From: Flavonifractor sp. An112
GTDB lineage: Bacteria > Bacillota > Clostridia > Oscillospirales > Oscillospiraceae
Assembly (NCBI RefSeq): GCF_002161085.1
Contig: NZ_NFLU01000003.1
Location: 62,001 to 126,000 of the forward strand
Direction of reading: 5' to 3'
DNA: 64,000 nt
The translations under genes were made by a program, and so were the position numbers. The notes under the pieces are model-generated. The model made no database searches. It had not been told where the DNA came from and saw only the letters and a program-made list of their open reading frames with translations. This document shows positions 27,493 through 34,958 of the stretch, in pieces (within the stretch, counting starts at the first letter, position 1; every line of letters begins with the position of its first letter).

Positions 27493-28833
27493 TCATTTGG
27501 CCACCCATCCGGCCTGGACGGTGTCGCCGCCGCTGTCGCTGTAGCACAGGACCAGCTCCCGGCCCTCCGGGTCCAGGGCCTCCAGAGCTGCGGCGGCCAT
27601 CCGCTCGTTTAGCACCAGACTGGTTTGGCCAGCATCCTCGTACCGCCGGAACCGGAGGGTAAAGGCGGTAATCTGTCCATCCTGGATGGTGAAGAGGGCG
27701 GCGCTGTCGCCGCCGGAGAGGCTGACCTCCGCGCCGTTCAGGCTATAGCCGTAGCGGACGGACAGACCGGTGTCGGTTTCGGTTACATCCATCAGATAGA
27801 TGCGGGCGGCGCCGCAGTAGCGGCCCACCGTATCGGCGGCCATCCGCCGGGTGGTCTCCACCACCTCGGTGATGTCGTAGCCATACTCACTCCCCACGGG
27901 GTAGCGGGAACTGGTGCCCTCCGCCGTGGTATAGGAGACGGTGCCGGTGTTGCTGATCTCCAGGGTCTCCTGGCCTTCCCGGATACGGATACCGTTGGGA
28001 ATGGCATAGTAGGAGGTCTGGAAGGAGAGAGCCTGCTGCAGACTGCTGATCAGCGTGTCGTCCAGGTTGGCCAGGGGATTGGAGGCGCGGTAAATGTTGG
28101 GGGTGGGTGCGGAGGCGGAGATGAGCACATAGGGGTCCAGCCCGTCATAGCCGCTGTCCGTGCCCAGCTCAAAGGCAAAGGGAACGCCGTTGCCGCCGTA
28201 ACCGGCGATCAGCTCGTCCATATGCCCCTGATAGGTCACTGCCGTTTTACAGGTATAATACAGGCCGTCACTCTCATTATGATAGTACAGCCGCACCCCG
28301 TCGTCCGCCAGAGCCACGGCGATCCGCCGGGCGGAGCCAGTGAGGGCGGTGTTGATGCCCCCCTCGCCGGTCCAGGCGCTGAGGGTCTCCAGAGGGATCT
28401 TGCCCAGAAAATCAAACCAGACACCGGGGGCACTCAAAGCAGCCTGCCATACCGATTCAGTGACCACCGTGGGGGAGTCCGCACTGGACAGGGCTTCGCC
28501 CAACAGAATGCCCACGCTGTCATACAGTTTGTCGGTTTGGGTGGTGTTGTACTGGACGGCGTAGCGGCTCACCCCGTCGCATACCGCGATACGGACCGGG
28601 CGGGCGGCGGCGGTGAGCTGCACGGTGTTGCCGGGGTCGGAGGTCTCCACAGTGCTCTGAGGGCGGAAGAGGGAGATCAGCCCGCTCAGCAGTCCCTGGG
28701 AGCCGGAGACCCGGTTTTGTACCAGGGCAAGGCCGGTCAGATAGATGGCGGACAGGGAGAGCAGTACGATGAGCAGGGTCTTGAGCCGCTCCAGTCCCCG
28801 GTTCCGGCGGCGTCTCGGTTTACTCCTTTCCAT
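27493..28833 (-). CDS. yycH: YycH-like regulatory protein
   Basis: The 446-residue protein has an Arg-rich cytoplasmic start, one membrane helix (about 17-38) and a long extracytoplasmic domain. It overlaps the end of walK by 14 bases and precedes yycI, so it is placed as YycH, a modulator of the WalK cell-wall sensor. No catalytic motif is seen. Confidence 0.75.
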   Translation of the reverse strand: MERSKPRRRRNRGLERLKTLLIVLLSLSAIYLTGLALVQNRVSGSQGLLSGLISLFRPQSTVETSDPGNTVQLTAAARPVRIAVCDGVSRYAVQYNTTQTDKLYDSVGILLGEALSSADSPTVVTESVWQAALSAPGVWFDFLGKIPLETLSAWTGEGGINTALTGSARRIAVALADDGVRLYYHNESDGLYYTCKTAVTYQGHMDELIAGYGGNGVPFAFELGTDSGYDGLDPYVLISASAPTPNIYRASNPLANLDDTLISSLQQALSFQTSYYAIPNGIRIREGQETLEISNTGTVSYTTAEGTSSRYPVGSEYGYDITEVVETTRRMAADTVGRYCGAARIYLMDVTETDTGLSVRYGYSLNGAEVSLSGGDSAALFTIQDGQITAFTLRFRRYEDAGQTSLVLNERMAAAALEALDPEGRELVLCYSDSGGDTVQAGWVAK

Positions 28834-30610
28834 GGCGAGGCCCCTCCGTCAGCAGGGTGATGCGCACCGTCAGGCCGGGACCGGGCCGGTCCAGCAGCTC
28901 AATGGTGCCCTCGTGCCGGTCGATGATCTCCTTGGCGATGGAAAGGCCAAGTCCGGTGCCGCCGGACTCCCGGGAGCGGGCCTTGTCCACCCGGTAGAAC
29001 CGCTCGAAGATGCGGCCCCGGTCGGCTTTGGGAATGCCGATGCCGTTGTCGGCCACCTCCATCCACACCTTACCCGGCCACTGGCCGGCGGAGATGCGGA
29101 TGTGGCCTCCGTCGGGAGTGTACTTGATGGAGTTGGAGACGACGTTCATCATCACCTGCAAAATACGTTCCCGGTCGCCCACGATGTCGGGCAGGCAGGG
29201 GGGCAGCTTCAGCTCCACCTGATGGCCGTGGCGCTGGGCCTCCATCAGGATGGCGTTGTATACATCCTGCACCGCCTGTCCGAAGGAGAAGGGGGCCAGC
29301 TTCAGCTCCGACCGGCCGGAGTCGAACCGGGAGAGGGTGAGCAGGTCCTGCACGATGTGGGTCATCCGGTCGGACTCATTGAGAATGACCCCCAGGAAAT
29401 TCTTTTCTGTGTCAGGGGGCAGCTCTCCGGCGTTGTCTACCAGAGTTTCTGCGTAGGAGCGGATGTTGGTCAGGGGGGTGCGCAGCTCGTGGGACACGTT
29501 GGCCACAAACTCCCGGCGCATCTCCTCGGTCTTGTGCTGCTCCGTGACGTCATGGATCATCACCAGCACGCCGCCCAGCCGCTCCTGGTCAAAGGGGGTG
29601 AGCAGCAGCTCCAGGCTCTTGCCGCCCACGGTACGGGTCCCGTCCAGGTAGCCGGGGGATTGGACCGCCAGCACCCCCTGGAGGGGCGCAATGTCGGAGA
29701 ACAGGGTATCATAGTTGACGCTGCCGCCAATGGGAATGGCCGTCCCCAGCAGTTCCTCGGCGGCAGGGTTGGACTGGATCACAGCGCCGTCTCGGGCAAA
29801 GGCCACCACGCCGTCGGTCATGTGGAGGAACAGGGTGCCCAGCTTGTTGCGCTCGTTCTCCACCTCCTCCAGGGTGTGGTGGAGCTGACGGGCCATGTCG
29901 TTGAAGGTGCCGGTGAGGATGCCGATCTCATCCCGGGAGGCCACCTCCAGTTTCTGAGAAAAGTCGCCGTTGGCCACCCGCTCCGCACCCTCGGTAAGCC
30001 GCTCAATGGGGGTGATAAGGGTTTTGGACAGCAGGAAGGAGAGGAGTACTGAGATCACCAGACCGAAAACCAGAGCCTCCACGATGAGGGTGATGAGTTC
30101 GCTGTTCAGGGCGGCGGCATTGGTGCCGTCGTCCCGGACATAGATGATATAGCGCTGGTCCCCCCGCTGAACGGCCACCGCCACATCCATGTAAGATGCG
30201 GAGGGGGTGCTGTCGTCGCTCTTTTCCTCTCCGGCCAGCACCCGCATCAGATTGCGGGAGTCCATGTCCAGAGGCTGGTCGGCGTCCTGCTCGTCAGAGC
30301 CCGCCAGCCAGTGGCCGTCCTTACCGTCCAGCACATAGTATTTCCGGCTGCGGTTGTCCACGCCCAGGGTGCCGTTGTAGGCGTTGAGGATCTCGGCAAT
30401 GCTGGCAGCGCCGTCCTGCTCGCCGGGGGTTGGGGTGTTCAGGTCGGCCCAGAACACCTCGTCGGCAAAGGCCTCCGACATCTGGGTGTAGAAGTCCTGG
30501 GTGTAGTAATTGGCCACAGAGTTGATGAGGAACGCGCCCACAACGGTCATCAGCAGAATGATGAGCAGCGTCATGATGAGCATGAGCTTCATGTGCAGGC
30601 TGCGGAACAT
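28820..30610 (-). CDS. walK: Sensor histidine kinase WalK
   Basis: WalK senses the state of the cell wall and phosphorylates WalR. Domains in order are: membrane helix (about 10-32), extracytoplasmic sensor, second helix (about 170-192), HAMP (to about 245), PAS (about 260-360), HisKA with FVANVSHELRTPL (phosphorylated His), and HATPase_c with VVSNSIKYTPDG and GGTGLGLSIAKEI. I start it at ATG 30610; GTG 30622 lies too close to the AGAGGA site. The kinase is 596 residues. Confidence 0.93.
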   Translation of the reverse strand: MFRSLHMKLMLIMTLLIILLMTVVGAFLINSVANYYTQDFYTQMSEAFADEVFWADLNTPTPGEQDGAASIAEILNAYNGTLGVDNRSRKYYVLDGKDGHWLAGSDEQDADQPLDMDSRNLMRVLAGEEKSDDSTPSASYMDVAVAVQRGDQRYIIYVRDDGTNAAALNSELITLIVEALVFGLVISVLLSFLLSKTLITPIERLTEGAERVANGDFSQKLEVASRDEIGILTGTFNDMARQLHHTLEEVENERNKLGTLFLHMTDGVVAFARDGAVIQSNPAAEELLGTAIPIGGSVNYDTLFSDIAPLQGVLAVQSPGYLDGTRTVGGKSLELLLTPFDQERLGGVLVMIHDVTEQHKTEEMRREFVANVSHELRTPLTNIRSYAETLVDNAGELPPDTEKNFLGVILNESDRMTHIVQDLLTLSRFDSGRSELKLAPFSFGQAVQDVYNAILMEAQRHGHQVELKLPPCLPDIVGDRERILQVMMNVVSNSIKYTPDGGHIRISAGQWPGKVWMEVADNGIGIPKADRGRIFERFYRVDKARSRESGGTGLGLSIAKEIIDRHEGTIELLDRPGPGLTVRITLLTEGPRHGKE

Positions 30611-30691
30611 ACTGTGGACCACTCCTCTCTTGCAAAAAATAAAGACAGGGCGGGCAGGGACGGCCGCCCCGGCCCGCCAAGATTGCTTCTA

Positions 30692-30757
30692 TCAGGCGTT
30701 GAAATAATAGCCCAGACCTCTCCGGGTCACTACGAACTGGGGAGAAGTCGGATCGTC
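30692..30757 (-). pseudogene. Remnant of a second walR allele (last ~21 codons)
   Basis: On the minus strand these bases encode SDPTSPQFVVTRRGLGYYF, Asn, Ala, stop, which is the WalR C-terminus with two changes. Against the intact walR end (30931-30994) there are nine base differences in 64. One changes an amino acid inside the compared codons, seven are silent and the stop is TGA instead of TAA. That pattern means the copy diverged while still a working gene, so it is the cut-off tail of another walR allele and not a fresh duplication. Confidence 0.85.
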
Positions 30758-30914
30758 CGATTCCCGGCGGCAGAGCCGCCGGGAGCCCTGGAGATCATTG
30801 CATCTGGCCGGGAAAAGTGAATTTCCCCGGCCATCAAGGATTTGCCCGCTGGGCAAATCGCTTGTACGGCGCAGGCGCCGCCCCGCTGTGCGGGGGCCCG
30901 TGGAGGACGATCCG
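30749..30914. repeat. Multi-hairpin cloverleaf palindrome A
   Basis: A 10-bp outer stem (CGGATCGTCC 30749-30758 with GGACGATCCG 30905-30914) encloses a row of hairpins: 30763-30783 (9 bp, loop AGA), 30806-30832, 30839-30859 (9 bp, loop GCT), 30868-30879 and 30881-30895 (loop TGT). It lies between the walR stop and the walR remnant, just upstream of walK. It shares the layout, and a GCSGTACAAGC core on the opposite strand, with elements B and C near smpB. No protein-coding content is seen. Confidence 0.75.
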
Positions 30915-30930
30915 GACAGTTGGCGCAGGG

Positions 30931-31635
30931 TTACGCGTTAAAATAGTATCCCAGGCCTCTCCGGGTCACTACAAACTGGGGAGAAGCCGGGTCGTCCTCC
31001 ACTTTTTCACGGAGGCGGCGGACGGCCACGTCCACAGCCCGCACGTCACCCACATAGCCCTCGTAGTTCCAGACGTGCTCCATGAGGGCCTCCCGGGAGA
31101 ATACCTTGCCGGGCTGGGAGGCCAGGAATTTGATCAGCTCGTACTCCCGCTGGGTCAGATCCAGGGGGCGGCCATCCTTGCAGACCACCATCTGGTCGGG
31201 ATCGATGGAGATGCGGCCCAGTTCCATCCGGCTGCCGGAGGGGACGGAGGCGGGAGCGCCGGACATCATCTCGTTGCGGCGGATGTTGGCCTTTACCCGG
31301 GCCAGCAGTTCCCGCATGGAGAAGGGTTTGGTGATATAGTCGTCGGCGCCCAGCTCCAGGCCCAGCACCTTATCGGTCTCCTCCTCCCGGGCAGTAAGCA
31401 TGATGACCGGGGTGGAGCGGTTCTCCTTGCGGAGGTTGCGGCACACATCAAAGCCGTCCATTTTGGGCAGCATCAGGTCCAGCAGGATCAGGTCGGGATT
31501 CTGCTCCAGCGCCAGCTGGAGTCCCGCCTGACCATCATAGGCCTCCAGGGTCTCGTAGCCTTCCTTGGTCAGGTTGAAGCTGAGGATGTCCACAATGTTC
31601 TTCTCATCCTCCACAATCAGAATGCGCTTGCTCAT
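30931..31635 (-). CDS. walR: Response regulator WalR
   Basis: WalR is the essential OmpR-type regulator of cell-wall metabolism genes. The receiver domain (1-120) has the acidic pocket EDE, the phosphorylated Asp in LILLDLMLPKMDGFD, and the KPF lysine. The winged-helix DNA-binding domain (about 135-234) ends VVTRRGLGYYFNA. It lies 16 bases after the nudix gene. A remnant of another walR tail follows downstream. Confidence 0.94.
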   Translation of the reverse strand: MSKRILIVEDEKNIVDILSFNLTKEGYETLEAYDGQAGLQLALEQNPDLILLDLMLPKMDGFDVCRNLRKENRSTPVIMLTAREEETDKVLGLELGADDYITKPFSMRELLARVKANIRRNEMMSGAPASVPSGSRMELGRISIDPDQMVVCKDGRPLDLTQREYELIKFLASQPGKVFSREALMEHVWNYEGYVGDVRAVDVAVRRLREKVEDDPASPQFVVTRRGLGYYFNA

Positions 31636-31650
31636 GCCAACCTCCTGTCT

Positions 31651-32187
31651 TTACAGACCCAGCAGCTGCTTGACCTTCAGCACCAGGGCCACCGTCTTGG
31701 CGTCCACGATCTCCCCGTCCATGACCTGCTGGGCCAGCTGGGCAAAGGGCACCCGCTCCACCTCCAGAAATTCGTCGTCATCCGGGTGGCAGGCGCCCTG
31801 CTTCAGATCCTGAGCCAGATACATATGGAGTACCTCGGAGGAGAAGCCGGGGGAGAGGTACAGGCAGCCCAGATAGGTCAGCTTGCCGCAGGTGACGCCC
31901 ACTTCTTCTTCCAGCTCACGCAGAGCGGCGGGGCGGTGGTCCTCTCCCTTCTCCAGCTTGCCGGCGGGCAGCTCGGTGACCACGGCCTGGAAGGGATAGC
32001 GGAACTGCCGTACAATGCTGACGGTACCGTCGTCAAACAGGGGCAGCACAGCCACCCCGCCGGGGTGCTCCACCACCTCCCGCCGGGCGATCCGGCCATT
32101 GACCAGCTGGGCCTTGTCCAGCTTCAGGGTGACAATTTTACCTTCAAAGAGCGTTTCGCTCTCTACAGTCTTTTCCCACAGTTCCAT
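31651..32187 (-). CDS. NUDIX hydrolase, ADP-ribose pyrophosphatase type
   Basis: The 178-residue protein has a complete Nudix box, G-x5-E-x7-RELEEEVGV, near residues 75-97. The pattern before it (VVRQFRYPFQ) and the length match ADP-ribose pyrophosphatases of the NudF group, which split ADP-ribose into AMP and ribose 5-phosphate. It heads the leftward walRK operon. The substrate is inferred from family. Confidence 0.88.
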   Translation of the reverse strand: MELWEKTVESETLFEGKIVTLKLDKAQLVNGRIARREVVEHPGGVAVLPLFDDGTVSIVRQFRYPFQAVVTELPAGKLEKGEDHRPAALRELEEEVGVTCGKLTYLGCLYLSPGFSSEVLHMYLAQDLKQGACHPDDDEFLEVERVPFAQLAQQVMDGEIVDAKTVALVLKVKQLLGL

Positions 32188-32222
32188 CCGGCATATCCCC
32201 TTTTCTTACATCGGTTAGGTGC

Positions 32223-32251
32223 ATTATATCATACTTCCAGGTTCCGTGCCA
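32223..32251 (-). promoter_or_regulatory. Promoter of the nudix-walRK operon
   Basis: On the minus strand a perfect TATAAT (32228 back to 32223) lies 36 bases before the nudix start. The -35 position at 17 bases reads TGGCAC, a weak match. It diverges from the mecA promoter. Confidence 0.55.
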
Positions 32252-32309
32252 CCCTCAGCTTTTCCAATCAAGCCAATCATTACAGCTGTACGGAAGGGGC
32301 CGGAACGGG

Positions 32310-32315
32310 TATAAT
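32310..32315 (+). promoter_or_regulatory. -10 element of mecA promoter
   Basis: A TATAAT hexamer stands 28 bases before the mecA ATG, followed by the ribosome-binding site GAGAGGAGG. No recognisable -35 box is seen at the proper distance. Confidence 0.5.
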
Positions 32316-32343
32316 CGTTCCTGCATTTGAGAGGAGGCAGACT

Positions 32344-32838
32344 ATGACCATCCAGCCCATCGGCAGCGCCAGCGTTGCCCTGTACATCACCCCCGCCGAC
32401 CTGAAGGAGCACGGCCTGACACCGGTGGGGCTCACTCTGGAGCAGGCCCTGGAGCTGACCCGTACCGCCTTCCGGCAGGCGGGTATGGATCTGGAGGGCT
32501 CCATTGAGATCGAGGCCTACCCGGAGTCCTGCGGCGTGCTGGTGTTTGCCCACGTGCGTCCGCCGGAACAGCGGTGGTTCTCCTTTGCCTGCCTGGAGGA
32601 CCTGGCTGCCGCCGCCCGGGTCCTGGATCAGCCCAGGCCGGATGCCGCCCTGCTGTGGTGGGAGGAGCGGTGGTGGCTCTCTCTTCCCGCAGAGGCGGAG
32701 CAGACTGCCGTACGGCTTTCTGAGTTCGGCCGCAGCGAGGCCGGGCGGCCCCATCTGGAAGCCAGTCTGGCAGAGCACGGGCGCATGGTCTTTCCTGCCG
32801 ATGCTCTGGCCGGGGTGCTGACCTACTTTCCCGTCTGA
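32344..32838 (+). CDS. mecA: MecA-family Clp adaptor protein
   Basis: MecA proteins bring substrates to the ClpC ATPase. The N-terminal part has ITPADLKEHGL, like the substrate-binding domain. The C-terminal half has FACLEDLAAAARVL, WEERWWLSL and RLSEFGRS, ending HGRMVFPADALAGVL, which follows the ClpC-binding domain pattern. At 164 residues it is shorter than the Bacillus protein because the middle linker is reduced. ATG 32344 has GAGGAGG upstream. It is unrelated to the methicillin-resistance gene of the same name. Confidence 0.78.
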   Translation: MTIQPIGSASVALYITPADLKEHGLTPVGLTLEQALELTRTAFRQAGMDLEGSIEIEAYPESCGVLVFAHVRPPEQRWFSFACLEDLAAAARVLDQPRPDAALLWWEERWWLSLPAEAEQTAVRLSEFGRSEAGRPHLEASLAEHGRMVFPADALAGVLTYFPV

Positions 32839-32861
32839 GCTATTGACAGCTGTGGTATAAT

Positions 32862-32938
32862 ATCAACAGTTGCCGCACAGTGCGCGGCAGGATACCATCG
32901 TATCCAGGCGTTTTGCGGGCAAAACGCCTGCTGTTGAT
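32862..32938. repeat. Cloverleaf palindrome B
   Basis: An 8-bp outer stem (ATCAACAG 32862-32869 with CTGTTGAT 32931-32938) encloses three hairpins laid end to end: 32871-32889 (TGCCGC/GCGGCA), 32890-32905 (GGATAC/GTATCC) and 32906-32929 (AGGCGTTTTG/CAAAACGCCT). Almost no base is left unpaired between them. A second cloverleaf follows after five bases. Confidence 0.8.
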
Positions 32939-32943
32939 GTTAC

Positions 32944-33018
32944 ACCATGGCCAAAACCGGCTGCGCCGGTTTTCCGCCGCTCTGCGGCGTACAAGCCCGA
33001 ATGGCTTGTGGCCATGGT
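32944..33018. repeat. Cloverleaf palindrome C
   Basis: A 9-bp outer stem (ACCATGGCC 32944-32952 with GGCCATGGT 33010-33018) encloses three contiguous hairpins: 32953-32973 (AAAACCGGC, loop TGC), 32975-32989 (CGCCGC, loop TCT) and 32991-33009 (ACAAGCC, loop CGAAT). The right stem runs into the smpB -10 box. B and C together are flanked by the direct repeat TGGTATAATAT (32853-32863 and 33015-33025). Confidence 0.8.
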
Positions 33019-33023
33019 ATAAT
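33015..33023 (+). promoter_or_regulatory. Extended -10 promoter of smpB
   Basis: TGGTATAAT, an extended -10 element, stands 40 bases before the smpB ATG. It overlaps the right arm of cloverleaf C, and no -35 match is seen, so folding of the element could affect the promoter. The same TGGTATAATAT occurs at 32853 on the other side of the two cloverleafs. Confidence 0.6.
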
Positions 33024-33062
33024 ATACGCTCAAGAGATCTGTCCCGGTTGGGAGGTGGCGGA

Positions 33063-33536
33063 ATGGAGAGCAAGGGCGTCAAAATCGTGGCCAAGAACAG
33101 TAAGGCCTACCACGACTATTTTATTGAGGATAAGTACGAGGCAGGTATTGAGCTGGCGGGCACTGAAGTCAAGTCCATCCGCCAGGGCCACGTCAACCTG
33201 AAGGACTCCTTCTGCATTGTCAAGGATGGGGAGATGCACGTCCATGGGATGCACATCAGTCCCTATGAGAAGGGCAACATCTTCAACAAGGACCCGTTGC
33301 GGCCCCGCCGTCTGCTGATGCACAAGCGGGAGATCCTGCGGCTCTTTGCTAAGGTCAAGCAGGACGGATACGCGCTGGTTCCCCTGTCCATCTATTTCCG
33401 AGGCCCCTGGGTCAAGCTGGAAGTGGGCCTGGCCAAGGGCAAAAAGCTCTATGACAAGCGGGATTCCGCCGCTGCCAGGGACGCCAAGCGGGAGATGGAC
33501 CGCACCATGAAATCACACCGCCGCAGCGGTTATTGA
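33063..33536 (+). CDS. smpB: SsrA-binding protein SmpB
   Basis: SmpB binds tmRNA and delivers it to stalled ribosomes for trans-translation. The 157-residue protein has NSKAYHDYFI, GIELAGTEVKSIRQGHVNLKDSF, and the basic C-terminal tail from about 130 (KRDSAAARDAKREMDR) that reads the empty mRNA channel. GGGAGGTGG precedes ATG 33063. Its RNA partner ssrA lies 620 bases downstream. Confidence 0.96.
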   Translation: MESKGVKIVAKNSKAYHDYFIEDKYEAGIELAGTEVKSIRQGHVNLKDSFCIVKDGEMHVHGMHISPYEKGNIFNKDPLRPRRLLMHKREILRLFAKVKQDGYALVPLSIYFRGPWVKLEVGLAKGKKLYDKRDSAAARDAKREMDRTMKSHRRSGY

Positions 33537-33576
33537 CAAGGGGGGCACAGCCCCCGAAGAAAGGAAGGAAAATCAA

Positions 33577-34098
33577 ATGGCTCAGAATCCCATTGTGACC
33601 TTTGAAATGGAAAACGGCGGCAAGATGGTGGCCGAGCTCTACCCCGATGTGGCTCCCAACTCCGTCAACAACTTTATCAGCCTGGTGAAGTCCGGCTTCT
33701 ATAACGGCCTGATCTTCCACCGTGTGATCCCCGGCTTCATGATCCAGGGCGGCTGCCCCCAGGGCACCGGTATGGGCGGCCCCGGCTACTCCATCAAGGG
33801 CGAGTTTGCCCACAACGGTGTGAAGAACGACCTGAAGCATGACCGGGGCGTGCTGTCCATGGCCCGTGCCATGCATCCCAATTCCGCCGGCAGCCAGTTC
33901 TTCATCATGGTGGAGAAGGCTCCTCACCTGGACGGTGAATACGCCGCCTTCGGCAAGGTGATCGAAGGCATGGACGTGGCCGACGCCATTGTCAATGTGA
34001 AGCGGGACCGGATGGACCGCCCCTACGAGGATCAGCGGATGAAGTCCGTCACCGTGGAAACCTTCGGTGTGGACTATCCCGCGCCGGAGAAGTGCTGA
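33577..34098 (+). CDS. ppiB: Peptidyl-prolyl cis-trans isomerase, cyclophilin type
   Basis: Cyclophilins speed proline isomerisation during folding. The 173-residue cytosolic protein has FHRVIPGFMIQGG with the catalytic Arg, GMGGPGYSIKGEF, LSMARAMHPNSAGSQFF and AAFGKV. No signal peptide is present. AAGGAAGG precedes the ATG. It lies between smpB and ssrA. Confidence 0.95.
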   Translation: MAQNPIVTFEMENGGKMVAELYPDVAPNSVNNFISLVKSGFYNGLIFHRVIPGFMIQGGCPQGTGMGGPGYSIKGEFAHNGVKNDLKHDRGVLSMARAMHPNSAGSQFFIMVEKAPHLDGEYAAFGKVIEGMDVADAIVNVKRDRMDRPYEDQRMKSVTVETFGVDYPAPEKC

Positions 34099-34131
34099 GT
34101 CTGACCGGCTTCCAGTAAAGTGTTACCTGTC

Positions 34132-34154
34132 GCGGCGCGGCTTGACCGCGCCGC
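34132..34154 (+). terminator. Possible terminator hairpin after ppiB
   Basis: GCGGCGCGG and CCGCGCCGC form a 9-bp GC stem with a CTTGA loop five bases before ssrA begins. There is no T tract, so it may act as an attenuator or processing site at the tmRNA 5' end. Confidence 0.4.
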
Positions 34155-34159
34155 TCCAT

Positions 34160-34507
34160 GGGGGCGTACTGGTTTCGACGGGGACGTAGAGGCGGGAATA
34201 GCGGGCGGATGTGCCTGACATCCTTAAAACGGGCAACTTATAAATTAAAGAACAACGATAACGTTGAGCTTGTCGCGGCTTAAGCCGTGACCGTCCCGTC
34301 CGGAAGGACCACGAGCCGGAACGGGGCGTCGTTTAGTGGTGCACGTGTGTGCGCAAAGCTTTGAGCGCACCATGAACAATGAAGCTACCAAGCCCTGAAG
34401 TTTGACGGCCTACGTCAGGGTGCGGGAATGTAAATGACCGTCTGCGCCCGGAGAAGTTCCCGTTGAAGCGTTTTCGGACGGGGGTTCGACTCCCCCCGCC
34501 TCCACCA
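34160..34507 (+). ncRNA. ssrA: Transfer-messenger RNA (tmRNA)
   Basis: tmRNA rescues stalled ribosomes with SmpB. The 5' end GGGGGCGTACTGGTTTCGACGGGG pairs with the 3' end CGCCTCCACCA to form the Ala acceptor stem with CCA encoded. The T-arm GGGTTCGACTCCC is readable. The tag frame near 34248-34283 reads AAC GAT AAC GTT GAG CTT GTC GCG GCT TAA, giving a tag ending NDNVELVAA. A prophage begins directly after the 3' end. Confidence 0.95.
34480..34507 (+). other. Likely prophage attachment site (attL) in the ssrA 3' end
   Basis: Phage genes start 116 bases after the tmRNA CCA. The tmRNA T-arm and acceptor 3' half is a classic target of tyrosine integrases. The gene remains intact, as expected when the phage carries an identical core. 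The matching attR and the integrase should lie beyond the right edge; the exact core length cannot be read from one end only. Confidence 0.6.
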
Positions 34508-34585
34508 CATTCGACTGATACGGACCCCGGCGCCACGCTTTACTTCGTGGCCCCGGTGTTCGTGTTGGTCGCTCGATTCGACTAC

Positions 34586-34624
34586 AAAAAAGAGACCGCA
34601 CCTTGATGGTGCGGCCTCTTTTTC
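34586..34624. terminator. Bidirectional terminator at the prophage edge
   Basis: AAAAAAGAGACCGCACC, TTGAT loop, GGTGCGGCCTCTTTTT: a strong stem with A and T tracts on both sides. It can end ssrA read-through and the leftward late phage transcript. Confidence 0.88.
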
Positions 34625-34943
34625 ATTTTACCTGTGTGAACTGTTCCAGCAGCTGGCGCAGCTTATCATACCCGAACATGGCGGCGTATGCCGTCAGGAA
34701 GCCCACGACCACGGCGGCCACCACCAGGTACCACGTCACCGCCACCGCCATCAGCTGGCAGAAGGCGAAGAGGGCTACCAGGGCCAGGACCATGGCCACC
34801 GCCAGCGCCAGGATATTCGACGGAACGCTGGTGAAGATCTTCTTCACGACCTCGGTGACGACGTTGGTCAGCACGACCAGCACGGCCACGATGATCAGCA
34901 CGTAGGAAACGACCGCGGGGATACTCTGAATGATGTTTTCCAT
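34623..34943 (-). CDS. Putative holin
   Basis: The 106-residue protein is almost wholly hydrophobic with three probable membrane helices (about 10-30, 45-65, 67-90) and a short charged C-terminal tail. It follows the endolysin gene in the late leftward operon and is the last phage gene before ssrA. Holins share no sequence motif, so the call rests on size, topology and position. Confidence 0.65.
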   Translation of the reverse strand: MENIIQSIPAVVSYVLIIVAVLVVLTNVVTEVVKKIFTSVPSNILALAVAMVLALVALFAFCQLMAVAVTWYLVVAAVVVGFLTAYAAMFGYDKLRQLLEQFTQVK

Positions 34944-34958
34944 GATGTCCTCCTTCTT

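Noticed and set aside
30817-32343. Upstream extension of the mecA frame over walR and the nudix gene
   Set aside because: The region is coding on the other strand; the ATG at 32344 with GAGGAGG gives a normal MecA N-terminus.
32843-32861. TTGACA plus TATAAT promoter after mecA
   Set aside because: The spacing is only seven bases, too short for a sigma-A promoter; only the extended -10 can be argued.
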